Shown here in pieces: positions 1 through 8,381 of a stretch of 64,000 bases of DNA. The DNA lies in assembly GCF_000383955.1 (NCBI RefSeq), contig NZ_KB913013.1:5916325-5980324 (forward strand). The letters run 5' to 3'. Numbering within the stretch: the stretch's first letter is position 1; each line of letters begins with the position of its first letter. Origin of the DNA: Rudanella lutea DSM 19387. Lineage in GTDB: Bacteria; Bacteroidota; Bacteroidia; Cytophagales; Spirosomataceae. A program made the position numbers and the translations under genes. The notes under the pieces were generated by a model. It did not search any database. It saw only the letters and a program-made list of their open reading frames with translations, and had not been told where the DNA came from.

Positions 1-240
1 CCCGCCAGATGCCCGCTTTGCGGAATTTGGCGTAGTAATAGTAGACGCTTTTCCAGGGCGGCAGATCAGTGGGCATCAACCACCAGGGGTTCCCCCCTTT
101 GACCACATAGAAAATGGCATTGAGCACTTAGTGCAGTTTATGTTTTCGTTGATGGATAAGCAGTTCTTAGATAAATTGCCACAATGCCGACTGCCCGGTG
201 GGAGTCAGTGAGGGAAGTAGGATACATTGGTCGTGTGTTG
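1..240 (-). pseudogene. IS5-type transposase N-terminal remnant
   Basis: Read on the minus strand, this stretch encodes the conserved N-terminal part of an IS5-superfamily transposase, with segments reading LNAIFYVVKGGNPWWLMP and LPPWKSVYYYYAKFRKAGIW. Transposases of this family cut and paste their own element. Two in-frame stops interrupt the reading (one after WQFI, one after RKHKLH), so the gene is dead. The fragment runs off the left edge of the window, so the length of the remnant is unknown. I see no inverted repeat next to it. Confidence 0.75.
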
Positions 241-563
241 TATCGACTAACTTGCTAGCTCCTTATTTCATTCAAAATACCATTTTTAGACAGTCTCTAA
301 AATAGTGAATTATTATCTCCACAGTTTAGCGATTACCAGATAAATAGTTCAAAGTGTTTCCGCAAACGAGTTTACTTGAGCGGATTATGAAATATATTGT
401 AGCTTAAGTACCGTTGACATTAAGAAACTCCACAATAGGATAAGCCGGTGAAACACCCATTGTATACTTAAATTATTAAGGCAAAATATATTAATATGTT
501 TTGCCTTAATAATTTATAACTCGTAATCCTACCAAACGTTTGGATTCTTATTCAGCCATATAG
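241..563. other. Non-coding stretch downstream of the kinase gene
   Basis: AT-rich spacer between the IS5-type remnant and the stop codon of the kinase gene. Apart from the strong hairpin at 470-515 I see no gene, repeat or RNA here. Confidence 0.5.
470..515 (-). terminator. Long hairpin terminator of the PAS kinase gene
   Basis: A perfect 17-bp inverted repeat (470-486 with 499-515, arm AAATTATTAAGGCAAAA) with a 12-nt AT loop lies about 50 bp after the kinase stop codon. In the minus direction the 3' arm is followed by an AT-rich run. It may also act on plus-strand transcripts. Confidence 0.7.
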
Positions 564-3500
564 TTAATCATCAGATTGAGGGAGGTATACGATAAAAGTA
601 CTTCCCTTCCCTGGTTGACTACGGGCCGTGATAAATCCTCCATGATTATCGATTACCCGTTTACAGATCGCTAATCCCATACCGCTGCCTTCATATTGTG
701 ATTTTCCTACTAAACGCTGAAACATGCCAAAGATCCGATCAAGATACTGTTCGTCAAATCCGATGCCGTTATCAGTTATAGTAAATTCGTAATAGCAGGG
801 AGTGAGCTGGTGTGTATCCGGGCGGGAAGAGATTAAGGTAAGGTCTATTTGCTCAACAGGAATCAGTCGGCAATTCAGAACGATTTCAGGCGTCGTTCCT
901 TCCGCAACATATTTAAGTGCATTGCCAATTAGATTAGAAAATAACTGCTGTATCTGAAAAGGATCTGCTATAATCGTAGGTAATTCCCGAACAGTTATAG
1001 ATGCGTGGGTTTGCTCGATTAGCAATTCAAAGTCACTCAAAACGGATTTAATCAACTCTGATATTGCGATAGGGCGTTTGGGTTGCTGATGAGTACTTAA
1101 GCGGGAATATGACAACAGGTCTTTTACCAACTGGGACATTCGCTTAGCAGCGTTCTGCATTCGGTAAAGCAAATCCAACCCATCTTCACTTAATACCTGC
1201 CCGAATTGTTTACTTAAGATGTCCCCAAAGGACTGAATTTTTCGTAACGGTTCCTGCAAATCATGACTGGCTACGTAGGCAAATTGCTGGAGATATTCAT
1301 TACTCCGGCGCAACTCACCATTAACATTCATTAGTTCGGCCGTCCGTTGAGTCACTTCTTTTTCAAGCTGTTCGGCAAATGTTTTCTGGTGGTGAATATG
1401 AATGCCCGTCCCAATAAATCCAATAAAGCTCCCTTCATGGATATTAGGAACTCCTTTAAATAGGCACCACTCATATTGACCCGTTGCGGAGTTCTTTACC
1501 CTACTCTCAAATGAGAAAGGTTGCTGATTTTTAACAGCTTCTGTAAAAGTCTCATAAACTGTAATCAGATCATCAGGATGAGTTAACCCTTCCCAGATGT
1601 ACCCTGAGAACTCCTGCGGACTTGAGAGTCCTAAATAAGTCACCATAGACCAGTTGGCATAATTTGCCCGAATTTGGCTGTCAACTAGCCATACCCAAAC
1701 AGGAGAATCGTCTGACATTCGTCGGAATAAAGCCTCACTTTCCTGGAGGGCCAATTCTATTTGTTTGCGATCTGTAACATCATAATTGATTCCTACAATC
1801 TGAATAGCTTTGCCTTCCGTATTATAGTTTATAGTTGCTTCAGCAGCTAGCCACCTAATTTTATCTTCAACTTGTACACGTAGGTCGTAGGTTAGCTGCG
1901 TTTTTCTTTGGGCGATAGCTTCATCGAGCACCGTTCTAGTTCGTTCATAATCTTCTGGAACAAGGCGACCCGTCCAATCAGTAAGATTAACCAAACCAGT
2001 AACCGTATTCAGGAGCTCTTTTAGAATGCCTGTGACGTGTAGTTTATTTGTCAAAAGATTCCACTCAAAAAAACCCGCCCGCCCCACTTTCTGCGCTAGT
2101 TCAAGGCGGAGAGAGCTCTGTTTTTGATCTGTAAAGTCAGTTGACGAACCCACAAAACCATATAATTCACCAGTAGGATAAAAACTGGGGCGAACTCGTA
2201 CTAAAAACCAATGATATATCCCATCATAGCGACGCAAACGGTACTCTACGTCAAAAGCTTGCTGGTGTTGAAGCCCATTAGCGAAGGCTATTCGCGCTTG
2301 TTGGATATCATCAGGGTGCACCCAATCCAGCTGGGAAGCCTGGTAGTATTGCTTTTCAGTTATTCCAAAATATTGCAGCACACAATTGTTCGCATATTTG
2401 GATGTCCCGTCCGGGTGTAAGGCCCAAACCATCGTTGGTGTAGCGTCTGCAACAATACGAAAACGCGCTTCGCTCTCTTCAACTAAAACATGGGCCTGCT
2501 TCGTTGCTGTAATATCTGTAGCTGTGGTGATAACTAAACGAACGCATCCAGTCTCATCTAAAAGGGGAGTGGAATGCAACATAAGCCATTTTGTGGCATT
2601 GTTATTTTTCTCCACTCGTTTAACGACTGCTTGGCTCTCTCTAGCTGTTTGGAAGGCCAGGGAGGTGCATGTCTGGTCGCTAGACAAAGGGTTATTATTC
2701 TCGTCAAAATATAAGAATTTCTGGTCTGCCATTTCTTTTAGAAATGGCAGACCAGGGCCTAATTCGTTGTACTCGCCTGTCAGTTGATGTATATTTTCGC
2801 GAGCAGCCCGATTGCTTAGTCTTATTTGTCGGGAAGCATCGAATACATATACTTCTGCCGGAATATTTTCAATGGTAAGCTCCAGTTGTTCACGAAGAGA
2901 ATTGATTTCTGCTTCCGCACGTTTACGTTCTGTCGTTTCCTCTACTACAACAGATACAGCAAAGGTATCACCCTTTCCATTTTTAAGTGGATACCAACTC
3001 TCCATCCAGTAGCGCTCCTTGTTGGGGTCCGCTTTTGTGTAACCGTTCAACTCTATGTTTAGTAACGGTTGGCCAGTCTGAAACACGTGTTGTAAAATGG
3101 TGCTAACCTGTCCTGCTAAGTCTGGAACAATATCAGTGATTGTATTTCCCAAATGCTCCTCGATAGATAATCCATTGATTTCAGCCAACCTATCGTTCGC
3201 ACGAATAAACCGAAGCTCTCTGTCAACGACAGCCAAGCCGATGGGGGCATTCTGATAAATATTTTGAAGTTCGTCGAACTGCTCCTGTAATTCCTTCTCA
3301 AGTTGTTTTCGTTCGGTTATGTCCGTAGCTACACCCAAAATTTGTATTGGAGTTCCTTGAATATCTCGTTGAAAAACCCGGGCTCGGTCATACAACCATA
3401 TCCAATTACCACTCTTGTGCTGCATTCTGTATTCAGCGGACAGAACATCATTCTCCTCCTGTTCCAAGAATTGTTGGAAACGCTTATTAGCATCCGATAT

Positions 3501-4892
3501 ATCCTGAGGATGTAAGAGAGTAGACAAGAGGGCGTCACCCTTTGCGGAGATTTCTTCAGCTGTATATCCTAGTATGTCAGTAATTTGGTTAGATACATAT
3601 GTATTGGAGCGCGTAGTTAGATCAAATATGTATGTTAGTGAAGGCGATGCTTCCAGTACACTTTGGGTGAATTTTTGTTGATTTAAAAAGGCTTGTTGAA
3701 CTTCCTTTTTTTGGGAAATATTTTCGGATACACCTATGAGTCTAACTGCGTTACCTTCTGTATATTCTACAATTCCCTGTACCTGAAGCCAAATTGTTGA
3801 CCCATTAATAGGGTGAATAATTCTTTGTTCGTATGCGATTTTATTTACCTCTCCTTTCAATACGCGACTGAACAACTCCTGGACTTCATGACTATCTTCA
3901 GGATGATTAAATCGTTGAGCATCAATTAACGTTTTGGGTAGGTAGTCAGAAGCTATATCAAGGATGCGGGCTGTATTGTCAGACCATATAGATTGACCTG
4001 TTTGCAAATCAATCTCCCAAAAGTACATACTACCGGCTTCCATAGCGAATTGTACCCGTTTTTGGGATTGGCGTAATCGTTCTTCGGTTAATTTCTGCTC
4101 GGTAATATCGAAGTTAGTGCCTATAATGAACTTTATTTTTCCATGTTGATCAAAACAAGTACGTGAACGAGCCAGAATCCAACGTAATGAGCCATCCTTA
4201 CGACGTATACGAAATTGATACTCATACTCGCCCGCTGACGTATTATGGCATTCAGTCAAATTCAGTATGCGAGATTTGTCTTCTTCAAACAGAAAAGAAA
4301 AAAAACTACTGAAATTTCCTCCAAATTCGGCAGGTTCTATTCCATATATATTCAACTGTTCTTGGCTCCAGGTAAGCTCGTCTTTTTCGACTTCCCAATA
4401 CCATGTACCTACATTTCCGGCATTTATACTTAAAGCGAAATAATCGTTTGTTGGATTTAGAACGAACTTATTTGAATCATTAAGTTTTGGGGCTTCAACG
4501 TAGCGACTAATGGCTACACCTTGAAGAAGTATTTGAATATCCTGACTATAAGCTGTTTGAACAGGCGTTGCCGTCCATTGAAAACATTCACGTTGACTTA
4601 CACCCTCGTTATTATTATACATTCGATACTCAGCCAGCATAGCTGGTTGGCCGCTCAGGTATGTCTCTTCGATAAGACTCAATAGTATTGTTTGACTGTC
4701 ACTTGTCCATACATCTTTTACAGTTTGCCCTGCAGTCGAACTCTTCAGGTCATAGACGTTGTCAAATATGGGATTAGTATATATCAATTTCCCAGAAGGA
4801 TGACTAACTATAGCAATAGCGAGAGGTGATTTGTCGAATAATTGATTGGCAGTATAGCGCTCGTCTGATAGTGGTATCTTCTTGGCCGGCAT
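564..4892 (-). CDS. Multi-PAS hybrid-free sensor histidine kinase
   Basis: A 1442-residue sensor kinase, probably cytoplasmic because no signal peptide or membrane segment is visible. About nine PAS/PAC sensor units fill residues ~15-1180; each ends in a PAC-like tail such as DITEQK, DITERK or DVTDRK. They are followed by a short coiled segment and a HisKA dimerisation domain with the phosphoacceptor His at 1210 in SHDLQEPLRK. The HATPase_c domain shows the N box (NLIGNALKY, ~1319-1328), the G1 box DNGIGF (~1374-1379) and the G2 box GSGMGLAI (~1402-1409). Kinases of this class autophosphorylate and pass phosphate to a receiver. There is no receiver domain in the protein itself; the two stand-alone receivers at 6223-6660 and 6920-7345 are possible partners, which is inference. 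The gene stands alone and is followed by a strong hairpin terminator. Confidence 0.93.
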   Translation of the reverse strand: MPAKKIPLSDERYTANQLFDKSPLAIAIVSHPSGKLIYTNPIFDNVYDLKSSTAGQTVKDVWTSDSQTILLSLIEETYLSGQPAMLAEYRMYNNNEGVSQRECFQWTATPVQTAYSQDIQILLQGVAISRYVEAPKLNDSNKFVLNPTNDYFALSINAGNVGTWYWEVEKDELTWSQEQLNIYGIEPAEFGGNFSSFFSFLFEEDKSRILNLTECHNTSAGEYEYQFRIRRKDGSLRWILARSRTCFDQHGKIKFIIGTNFDITEQKLTEERLRQSQKRVQFAMEAGSMYFWEIDLQTGQSIWSDNTARILDIASDYLPKTLIDAQRFNHPEDSHEVQELFSRVLKGEVNKIAYEQRIIHPINGSTIWLQVQGIVEYTEGNAVRLIGVSENISQKKEVQQAFLNQQKFTQSVLEASPSLTYIFDLTTRSNTYVSNQITDILGYTAEEISAKGDALLSTLLHPQDISDANKRFQQFLEQEENDVLSAEYRMQHKSGNWIWLYDRARVFQRDIQGTPIQILGVATDITERKQLEKELQEQFDELQNIYQNAPIGLAVVDRELRFIRANDRLAEINGLSIEEHLGNTITDIVPDLAGQVSTILQHVFQTGQPLLNIELNGYTKADPNKERYWMESWYPLKNGKGDTFAVSVVVEETTERKRAEAEINSLREQLELTIENIPAEVYVFDASRQIRLSNRAARENIHQLTGEYNELGPGLPFLKEMADQKFLYFDENNNPLSSDQTCTSLAFQTARESQAVVKRVEKNNNATKWLMLHSTPLLDETGCVRLVITTATDITATKQAHVLVEESEARFRIVADATPTMVWALHPDGTSKYANNCVLQYFGITEKQYYQASQLDWVHPDDIQQARIAFANGLQHQQAFDVEYRLRRYDGIYHWFLVRVRPSFYPTGELYGFVGSSTDFTDQKQSSLRLELAQKVGRAGFFEWNLLTNKLHVTGILKELLNTVTGLVNLTDWTGRLVPEDYERTRTVLDEAIAQRKTQLTYDLRVQVEDKIRWLAAEATINYNTEGKAIQIVGINYDVTDRKQIELALQESEALFRRMSDDSPVWVWLVDSQIRANYANWSMVTYLGLSSPQEFSGYIWEGLTHPDDLITVYETFTEAVKNQQPFSFESRVKNSATGQYEWCLFKGVPNIHEGSFIGFIGTGIHIHHQKTFAEQLEKEVTQRTAELMNVNGELRRSNEYLQQFAYVASHDLQEPLRKIQSFGDILSKQFGQVLSEDGLDLLYRMQNAAKRMSQLVKDLLSYSRLSTHQQPKRPIAISELIKSVLSDFELLIEQTHASITVRELPTIIADPFQIQQLFSNLIGNALKYVAEGTTPEIVLNCRLIPVEQIDLTLISSRPDTHQLTPCYYEFTITDNGIGFDEQYLDRIFGMFQRLVGKSQYEGSGMGLAICKRVIDNHGGFITARSQPGKGSTFIVYLPQSDD

Positions 4893-5552
4893 TTTAGATA
4901 GTAACTATTTTGAAGTTATTTACTGATTCTTAAAGGTATAGGTAAAATTAATAACGCAGTGTTTCGTAGGATAAAAGTTAAAGATTGTTCTGGTACGACT
5001 ATATGTGATATGCCGAACGGCTAAGAATCTACACTTTGGCGGATGCCATATGAGCAGCACAGGCAAATTAAACACATTAACGAACCGATGGTATTTATGG
5101 CTATTGATTCGTTTTTTAAAATACATACTCATGTATATATTAATTCACAAAATCTTTCGTACACTACGACTAACAATGGCTATGCGACTGGAGTAAATTG
5201 AACGCCCTGCTATCTCGTTTGAATATCATACCGATTCTAGTAGCACCTGTTAGGATCCATCATGGTACCACTGACGAAATTAGTTATAAACCGTCCTAGC
5301 ATTTACAGGTATACCCTGTAGCGGAAGAGTTATGTTGGTTCAAGTTGGCATTTGACGACAGAACAATGAGAGCGAAATACGTTGAAATTTAATAACGCCT
5401 AGTCAGTAAAATTTAAGTACTATCGAGAAACCTAGCTTTTGAACCGTTTTTAATGATGCAACTTTTCAAAATAATTTATATTACTTGCATATAGTAAAAT
5501 ATGAAAACCTTAACCTTAATTTTACCTTTAACTTTAGCTGCACTAAAAAAGT
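4893..5552. other. Intergenic region between kinase and small gene
   Basis: About 660 AT-rich bases between two divergent genes. It should contain the promoters of the kinase (minus) and of the small gene at 5553 (plus). Short open frames exist on both strands, but none has a recognisable product. I see no strong hairpin or repeat. Confidence 0.45.
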
Positions 5553-5795
5553 ATGTCCCTCGACGCACGAATCATCGATGTAATACCCTGTACAGATAGA
5601 GCTACGATCGCACTCGAAACCCGCGACCCTTTGGGAATTCCGGAGCTATTCAAAATGGAGATTCTCAACCCAACTCTACTGCCTAACGTCGGTGATCTAC
5701 TTTTGGGTGACTCTGGGTCAGCCCGTATCTTCTCAGGGGGTATAGAGTACCCATATAAAAGGCAGGCCTACACAAAACTTATTCAGAACTGGTAG
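5553..5795 (+). CDS. Small conserved-looking protein of unknown function (80 aa)
   Basis: An 80-residue soluble, mixed-composition protein starting MSLDARIIDVIPCTDRATI. It has no signal peptide or membrane segment and I recognise no family. It is probably a real gene: residue use is protein-like, it stands free of other genes, and a 12-bp hairpin (5871-5899) lies 76 bp after the stop. The predicted pattern is mostly beta strand with Gly and Pro turns (DPLGIPELF, NVGDLLLGDSGSA). Its role is unknown. Confidence 0.6.
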   Translation: MSLDARIIDVIPCTDRATIALETRDPLGIPELFKMEILNPTLLPNVGDLLLGDSGSARIFSGGIEYPYKRQAYTKLIQNW

Positions 5796-5870
5796 TTAGC
5801 CAACGATACCAATAACCGTAAACCCCAAATAGATCCCCTCTTGACTTTTTAGGTGCACAGTCCCAAAAAG

Positions 5871-5899
5871 AAACTCACCCTTCATCGAAGGGTGAGTTT
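5871..5899 (+). terminator. Hairpin terminator after the 80-aa gene
   Basis: Perfect 12-bp stem AAACTCACCCTT / AAGGGTGAGTTT with loop CATCG. The T-run after it is weak, but the A-rich left side would give a U-run for minus-strand transcripts, so it may work in both directions. Confidence 0.65.
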
Positions 5900-6127
5900 A
5901 CTAAACGCTAGTTAATATAAAAGCCAGGTATTCCAGTGATAAACGTGATAACAAATTCGGCTTAGTCGCCTAGCCCCATCCTGTCAATACCAGCCATCCT
6001 AACACAAAGCGGAAGGTTCACGATTGATTGAGTTATTGACTATTACATTTCACAAGACTAGAACTTACTACCGCATCAAGATGGCCATAAACATGATTAA
6101 ACGGCCCTTATAACACAATGTGTACAA

Positions 6128-6158
6128 AAAATCCCAACTTCAAAGAGGTCGGGATTTT
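6128..6158 (-). terminator. Terminator of the first receiver gene
   Basis: Stem formed by AAAATCCC-AACTT and AGGTC-GGGATTTT with loop CAAAG and one mismatch. In the minus direction it is followed by a T-run (GGGATTTTTTG), as in an intrinsic terminator. It lies about 65 bp after the stop codon of the gene at 6223-6660. Confidence 0.75.
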
Positions 6159-6222
6159 CCCTTTATCCATTTCCCTTAATCCTTGTATCTGTATAGATCA
6201 CCTTTCAATCAGAATATTCTAA

Positions 6223-6660
6223 TCAAATCATCAATACTCGAATTGACAGCAGTGTTTCTTTCCAATAGTCGGTAAATAGTTTCAACGTATGCGACCACCC
6301 TTCAAATGTCTCTGGTTTTGGCAAGTAAGAGTTAACGCGTGGGTGATGAGAGGCCATTGCAGCCTGAAAGTCCTCCTGAGAGGCTAGGGCGACAATGGGC
6401 ATCAATTGGGTACAAGGGTAATTCCGAACTAAGTCGATTACTAAGGGTCCGTTTAACTCAGCCTCATACTTCAAATCTAGTAGAAGTATGTCAAAAAAAG
6501 GTAGCGTGGCCTTATCCAGAATGGCTACTAATTCATCCTGGCTACTAGCTACCTCTAAAACAGAAATAGGGTCAACCGTTTGCAGAGTATTCCTTATGAG
6601 TTGTGCAGTATTACTGTCAGATTCAACCAGTAAAATACTAAGTTGTTTATCGTTGTTCAT
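6223..6660 (-). CDS. Stand-alone response-regulator receiver protein
   Basis: A 145-residue CheY-like receiver with no output domain. The acidic pocket is E13 and D15 (LLVESDSN), the likely phosphoacceptor is D62 (DILLLDLKYEA), the switch residue is S94 (ALASQED) and the conserved lysine is K115 (LPKPE). Such proteins relay phosphate in a phosphorelay or act by protein contact. The gene 6920-7345 upstream encodes a protein with the same spacing to D62, so the two are probably paralogues. A kinase partner is not proven; the nine-PAS kinase at 564-4892 is the nearest. Confidence 0.85.
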   Translation of the reverse strand: MNNDKQLSILLVESDSNTAQLIRNTLQTVDPISVLEVASSQDELVAILDKATLPFFDILLLDLKYEAELNGPLVIDLVRNYPCTQLMPIVALASQEDFQAAMASHHPRVNSYLPKPETFEGWSHTLKLFTDYWKETLLSIRVLMI

Positions 6661-6719
6661 ATATTCGCTTTCGACTTAGTTGTGAAGCATGCACCAGCAA
6701 TAGGTCTAACGGTAAGCAG

Positions 6720-6749
6720 AAATCCGCCTTCAAAGGCGAAGGCGGATTT
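6720..6749 (-). terminator. Hairpin downstream of the second receiver gene
   Basis: Perfect 11-bp stem AAATCCGCCTT / AAGGCGGATTT with loop CAAAGGCG between the two receiver genes. It is about 170 bp after the stop of the upstream gene. The T-run is short on both strands, so termination is likely but not certain. Confidence 0.55.
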
Positions 6750-6919
6750 ACTCACTACTTACACTTAAAAATAACACTAATGAGATGCAAGTGTAAAACT
6801 ACTGACAGACATTTGATATTTACTCATCAGTAAGTTATAATATACAGTCCGGTGGATAACTATCTGACCTACAGTTCTATTCCACGACTTGTATAGTGCA
6901 ATCACTGCTCCGGATTGAC

Positions 6920-7345
6920 TCAAGCAAGTGGGAATGAGTCAATCCTCCATATACCAGCCAAATAGTTTACCGTATTCTCCCATTCCTCTATTACTTTGGG
7001 CATTTGACGAAACACATCTCCATATTTTTGACATGGAGATGGTACGAACCGATCATTCCCTTCGTACGTGTAAGCGATAACAGGCGTCAAATGCGTTAAA
7101 TCATAGGTTCTGATCAGATTAGCTACCGGAAGCCTATCGAGTTTGCTATTCGGGATTGTATCCAGTATAAGTAGGTTTGGCGGCAGTTTAATAGCATTCT
7201 CCAGATGAGTAACTAACTCCGTTCGACTACCTACCGTATAAATTTTTATTTGAGCGTCAACTTTGTGCAATGCATCTTTGATTGCCCTAAAAGTTTCAAA
7301 GTTTTTATCAATGATTAAAAAGATCATTCGGGTATTTAAATACAT
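6920..7345 (-). CDS. Degenerate stand-alone receiver protein
   Basis: A 141-residue protein with the receiver fold pattern. D13 (FLIIDKNF) would be part of the acidic pocket and D62 (LLILDTIPNS) sits where the phosphoacceptor should be. The switch Thr/Ser region reads IAYTYEG, and the usual lysine is not clear (MPKVIEEW is out of place), so phosphorylation may be lost. Its length, D62 position and C-terminal EEWENTVNYL segment parallel the neighbour at 6223-6660 (EGWSHTLKLF), which points to a duplicated pair. An internal start at Met7 is possible. Confidence 0.7.
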   Translation of the reverse strand: MYLNTRMIFLIIDKNFETFRAIKDALHKVDAQIKIYTVGSRTELVTHLENAIKLPPNLLILDTIPNSKLDRLPVANLIRTYDLTHLTPVIAYTYEGNDRFVPSPCQKYGDVFRQMPKVIEEWENTVNYLAGIWRIDSFPLA

Positions 7346-7401
7346 ACATCTAATAGTTATCAGAAAGGCCGATTAAATGCTCACAATATTATTCACTAAA
7401 A

Positions 7402-7436
7402 AAGACGACAATATCACATAAAGATATTGTCGTCTT
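7402..7436 (-). terminator. Orphan minus-strand terminator
   Basis: Perfect 14-bp stem AAGACGACAATATC / GATATTGTCGTCTT with loop ACATAAA. In the minus direction the 3' arm runs into TTTTTTAG, a good U-run. No gene lies directly upstream on the minus strand, so it either serves an undetected transcript or is left from a lost gene. Confidence 0.65.
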
Positions 7437-7701
7437 ATAGATATTTCCTATTGATCTATTCGTAAATCGATTGATTGGTTACTACTCAAAAATGACGACA
7501 TTAAGCATTGACAATATTTTCTTTATCCTTAATTGCATATTAAATCCATTCATCTAATTTTACACATATTCTAAGTAGTTTATCAGCAAAAGCAAGCTAC
7601 CTCTTATATTACCTGCATACCCTAACCCATATTATATCTTCTCACTACTAAGCTGATCAACTTTAATTTATCATTTTAGTAAAAGAAGTTTGTATAACTA
7701 G

Positions 7702-7725
7702 AAACCCGCTTGCTTGAGTGGGTTT
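7702..7725 (+). terminator. Orphan hairpin
   Basis: A 9-bp stem AAACCCGCT / AGTGGGTTT (one G-T wobble) with loop TGCTTG, followed on the plus strand by TCTGCTTTTAT. It looks like an intrinsic terminator, yet no clear plus-strand gene precedes it. Confidence 0.5.
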
Positions 7726-7942
7726 TCTGCTTTTATAAATAGTATTTTTTGTCTATAGGAAATAGCTAATAATACTTAATTGTATGTTTTTTTATAATAC
7801 ACAATTTCCAAAGTGAATACATTGACAATTTTGCAGGAAAAGAGTTATTAAAAGGGAAAATGAACACGTTTTATCACCTTAATCGGTTTACTAAAAGTAA
7901 CAGAAAACTAAATAGTATATAGTTTCTGATCGACTGTAACTG

Positions 7943-7950
7943 TATATTTG
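7943..7950 (+). promoter_or_regulatory. Candidate Bacteroidota -7 box (TATATTTG)
   Basis: TATATTTG matches the TAnnTTTG -7 element of Bacteroidota promoters. It lies just before a 29-codon open frame and about 140 bp before a terminator-like hairpin. No good TTG box is seen at the expected distance upstream, so the call is weak. Confidence 0.35.
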
Positions 7951-7962
7951 CAAAGTATTTAC

Positions 7963-8052
7963 ATGCATACCTTTCAAAGGCATGTTGTCTATTCTGTAGT
8001 CAATGTCATTTTAAGTAGCATACATTCTTTACGACTGTCTATCTTAAGATAG
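7963..8052 (+). CDS. Possible 29-residue peptide or small-RNA unit
   Basis: A 29-codon frame starting MHTFQRHVVYSVV with a hydrophobic centre (VVYSVVNVILSSI) and a basic C-terminal end (RLSILR). It lies between a TATATTTG box and a GC-rich hairpin (8091-8119), so box, frame and terminator make a plausible transcript of about 160 nt. Whether the peptide is made or the product is an RNA cannot be decided from sequence. Confidence is low because frames this short occur by chance. Confidence 0.25.
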   Translation: MHTFQRHVVYSVVNVILSSIHSLRLSILR

Positions 8053-8090
8053 CACTTGAAGGGAAATAACATTTATCAAAAGTAGCTGGC

Positions 8091-8119
8091 AAAGCCTGAC
8101 GTCCTTGATGTCAGGCTTT
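8091..8119 (+). terminator. Hairpin terminator
   Basis: Ten-bp stem AAAGCCTGAC / GTCAGGCTTT with a 9-nt loop, followed by CTGATT. It would end a plus-strand transcript from the 7.95-8.05 kb unit. The left arm is preceded by only short A-runs, so a role on the other strand is less likely. Confidence 0.55.
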
Positions 8120-8371
8120 CTGATTAATAAACCTTTATCCCACGTATTAAGTATTTCGGAGTAAAACTGGGTCTGATTCACTTTGAGTGATCCGTACAAT
8201 TTCGGAACAACAAGTAGTTCTTAATGAGTCGAAAAAATACCTCTGCGCGAATAGCTGGGTCTTTGCTCGGGTCAACTCAGCTCGGTACTGCGTAATTTCA
8301 TGAGAGAAATTGACTGGCTTGGACTGTCCCAACGCACGTTTTAAGTATAATTCAGAAAGACAAAGCAATAA

Positions 8372-8381
8372 ATATACAAAG
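8372..8381. repeat. Target-site duplication, left copy
   Basis: ATATACAAAG directly outside the left end of the ISAs1-family element; the identical right copy is at 9620-9629. Confidence 0.9.

Larger units (their letters stand above)
5796..6222. other. Convergent intergenic region with two terminators
   Basis: This spacer separates the plus-strand small gene from the minus-strand receiver gene. It holds one hairpin for each (5871-5899 and 6128-6158). I see nothing else in it. Confidence 0.5.
7346..8371. other. Gene-poor stretch with three hairpins
   Basis: About 1 kb without a recognisable gene. It holds three strong hairpins (7402-7436, 7702-7725, 8091-8119), a TAnnTTTG-type box at 7943-7950 and a 29-codon open frame at 7963-8052. 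The stretch just left of the ISAs1 element (about 8147-8371) is open on the minus strand, and after removal of the element the frame continues for a few dozen codons past the insertion point. The product resembles nothing I know. Confidence 0.5.
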
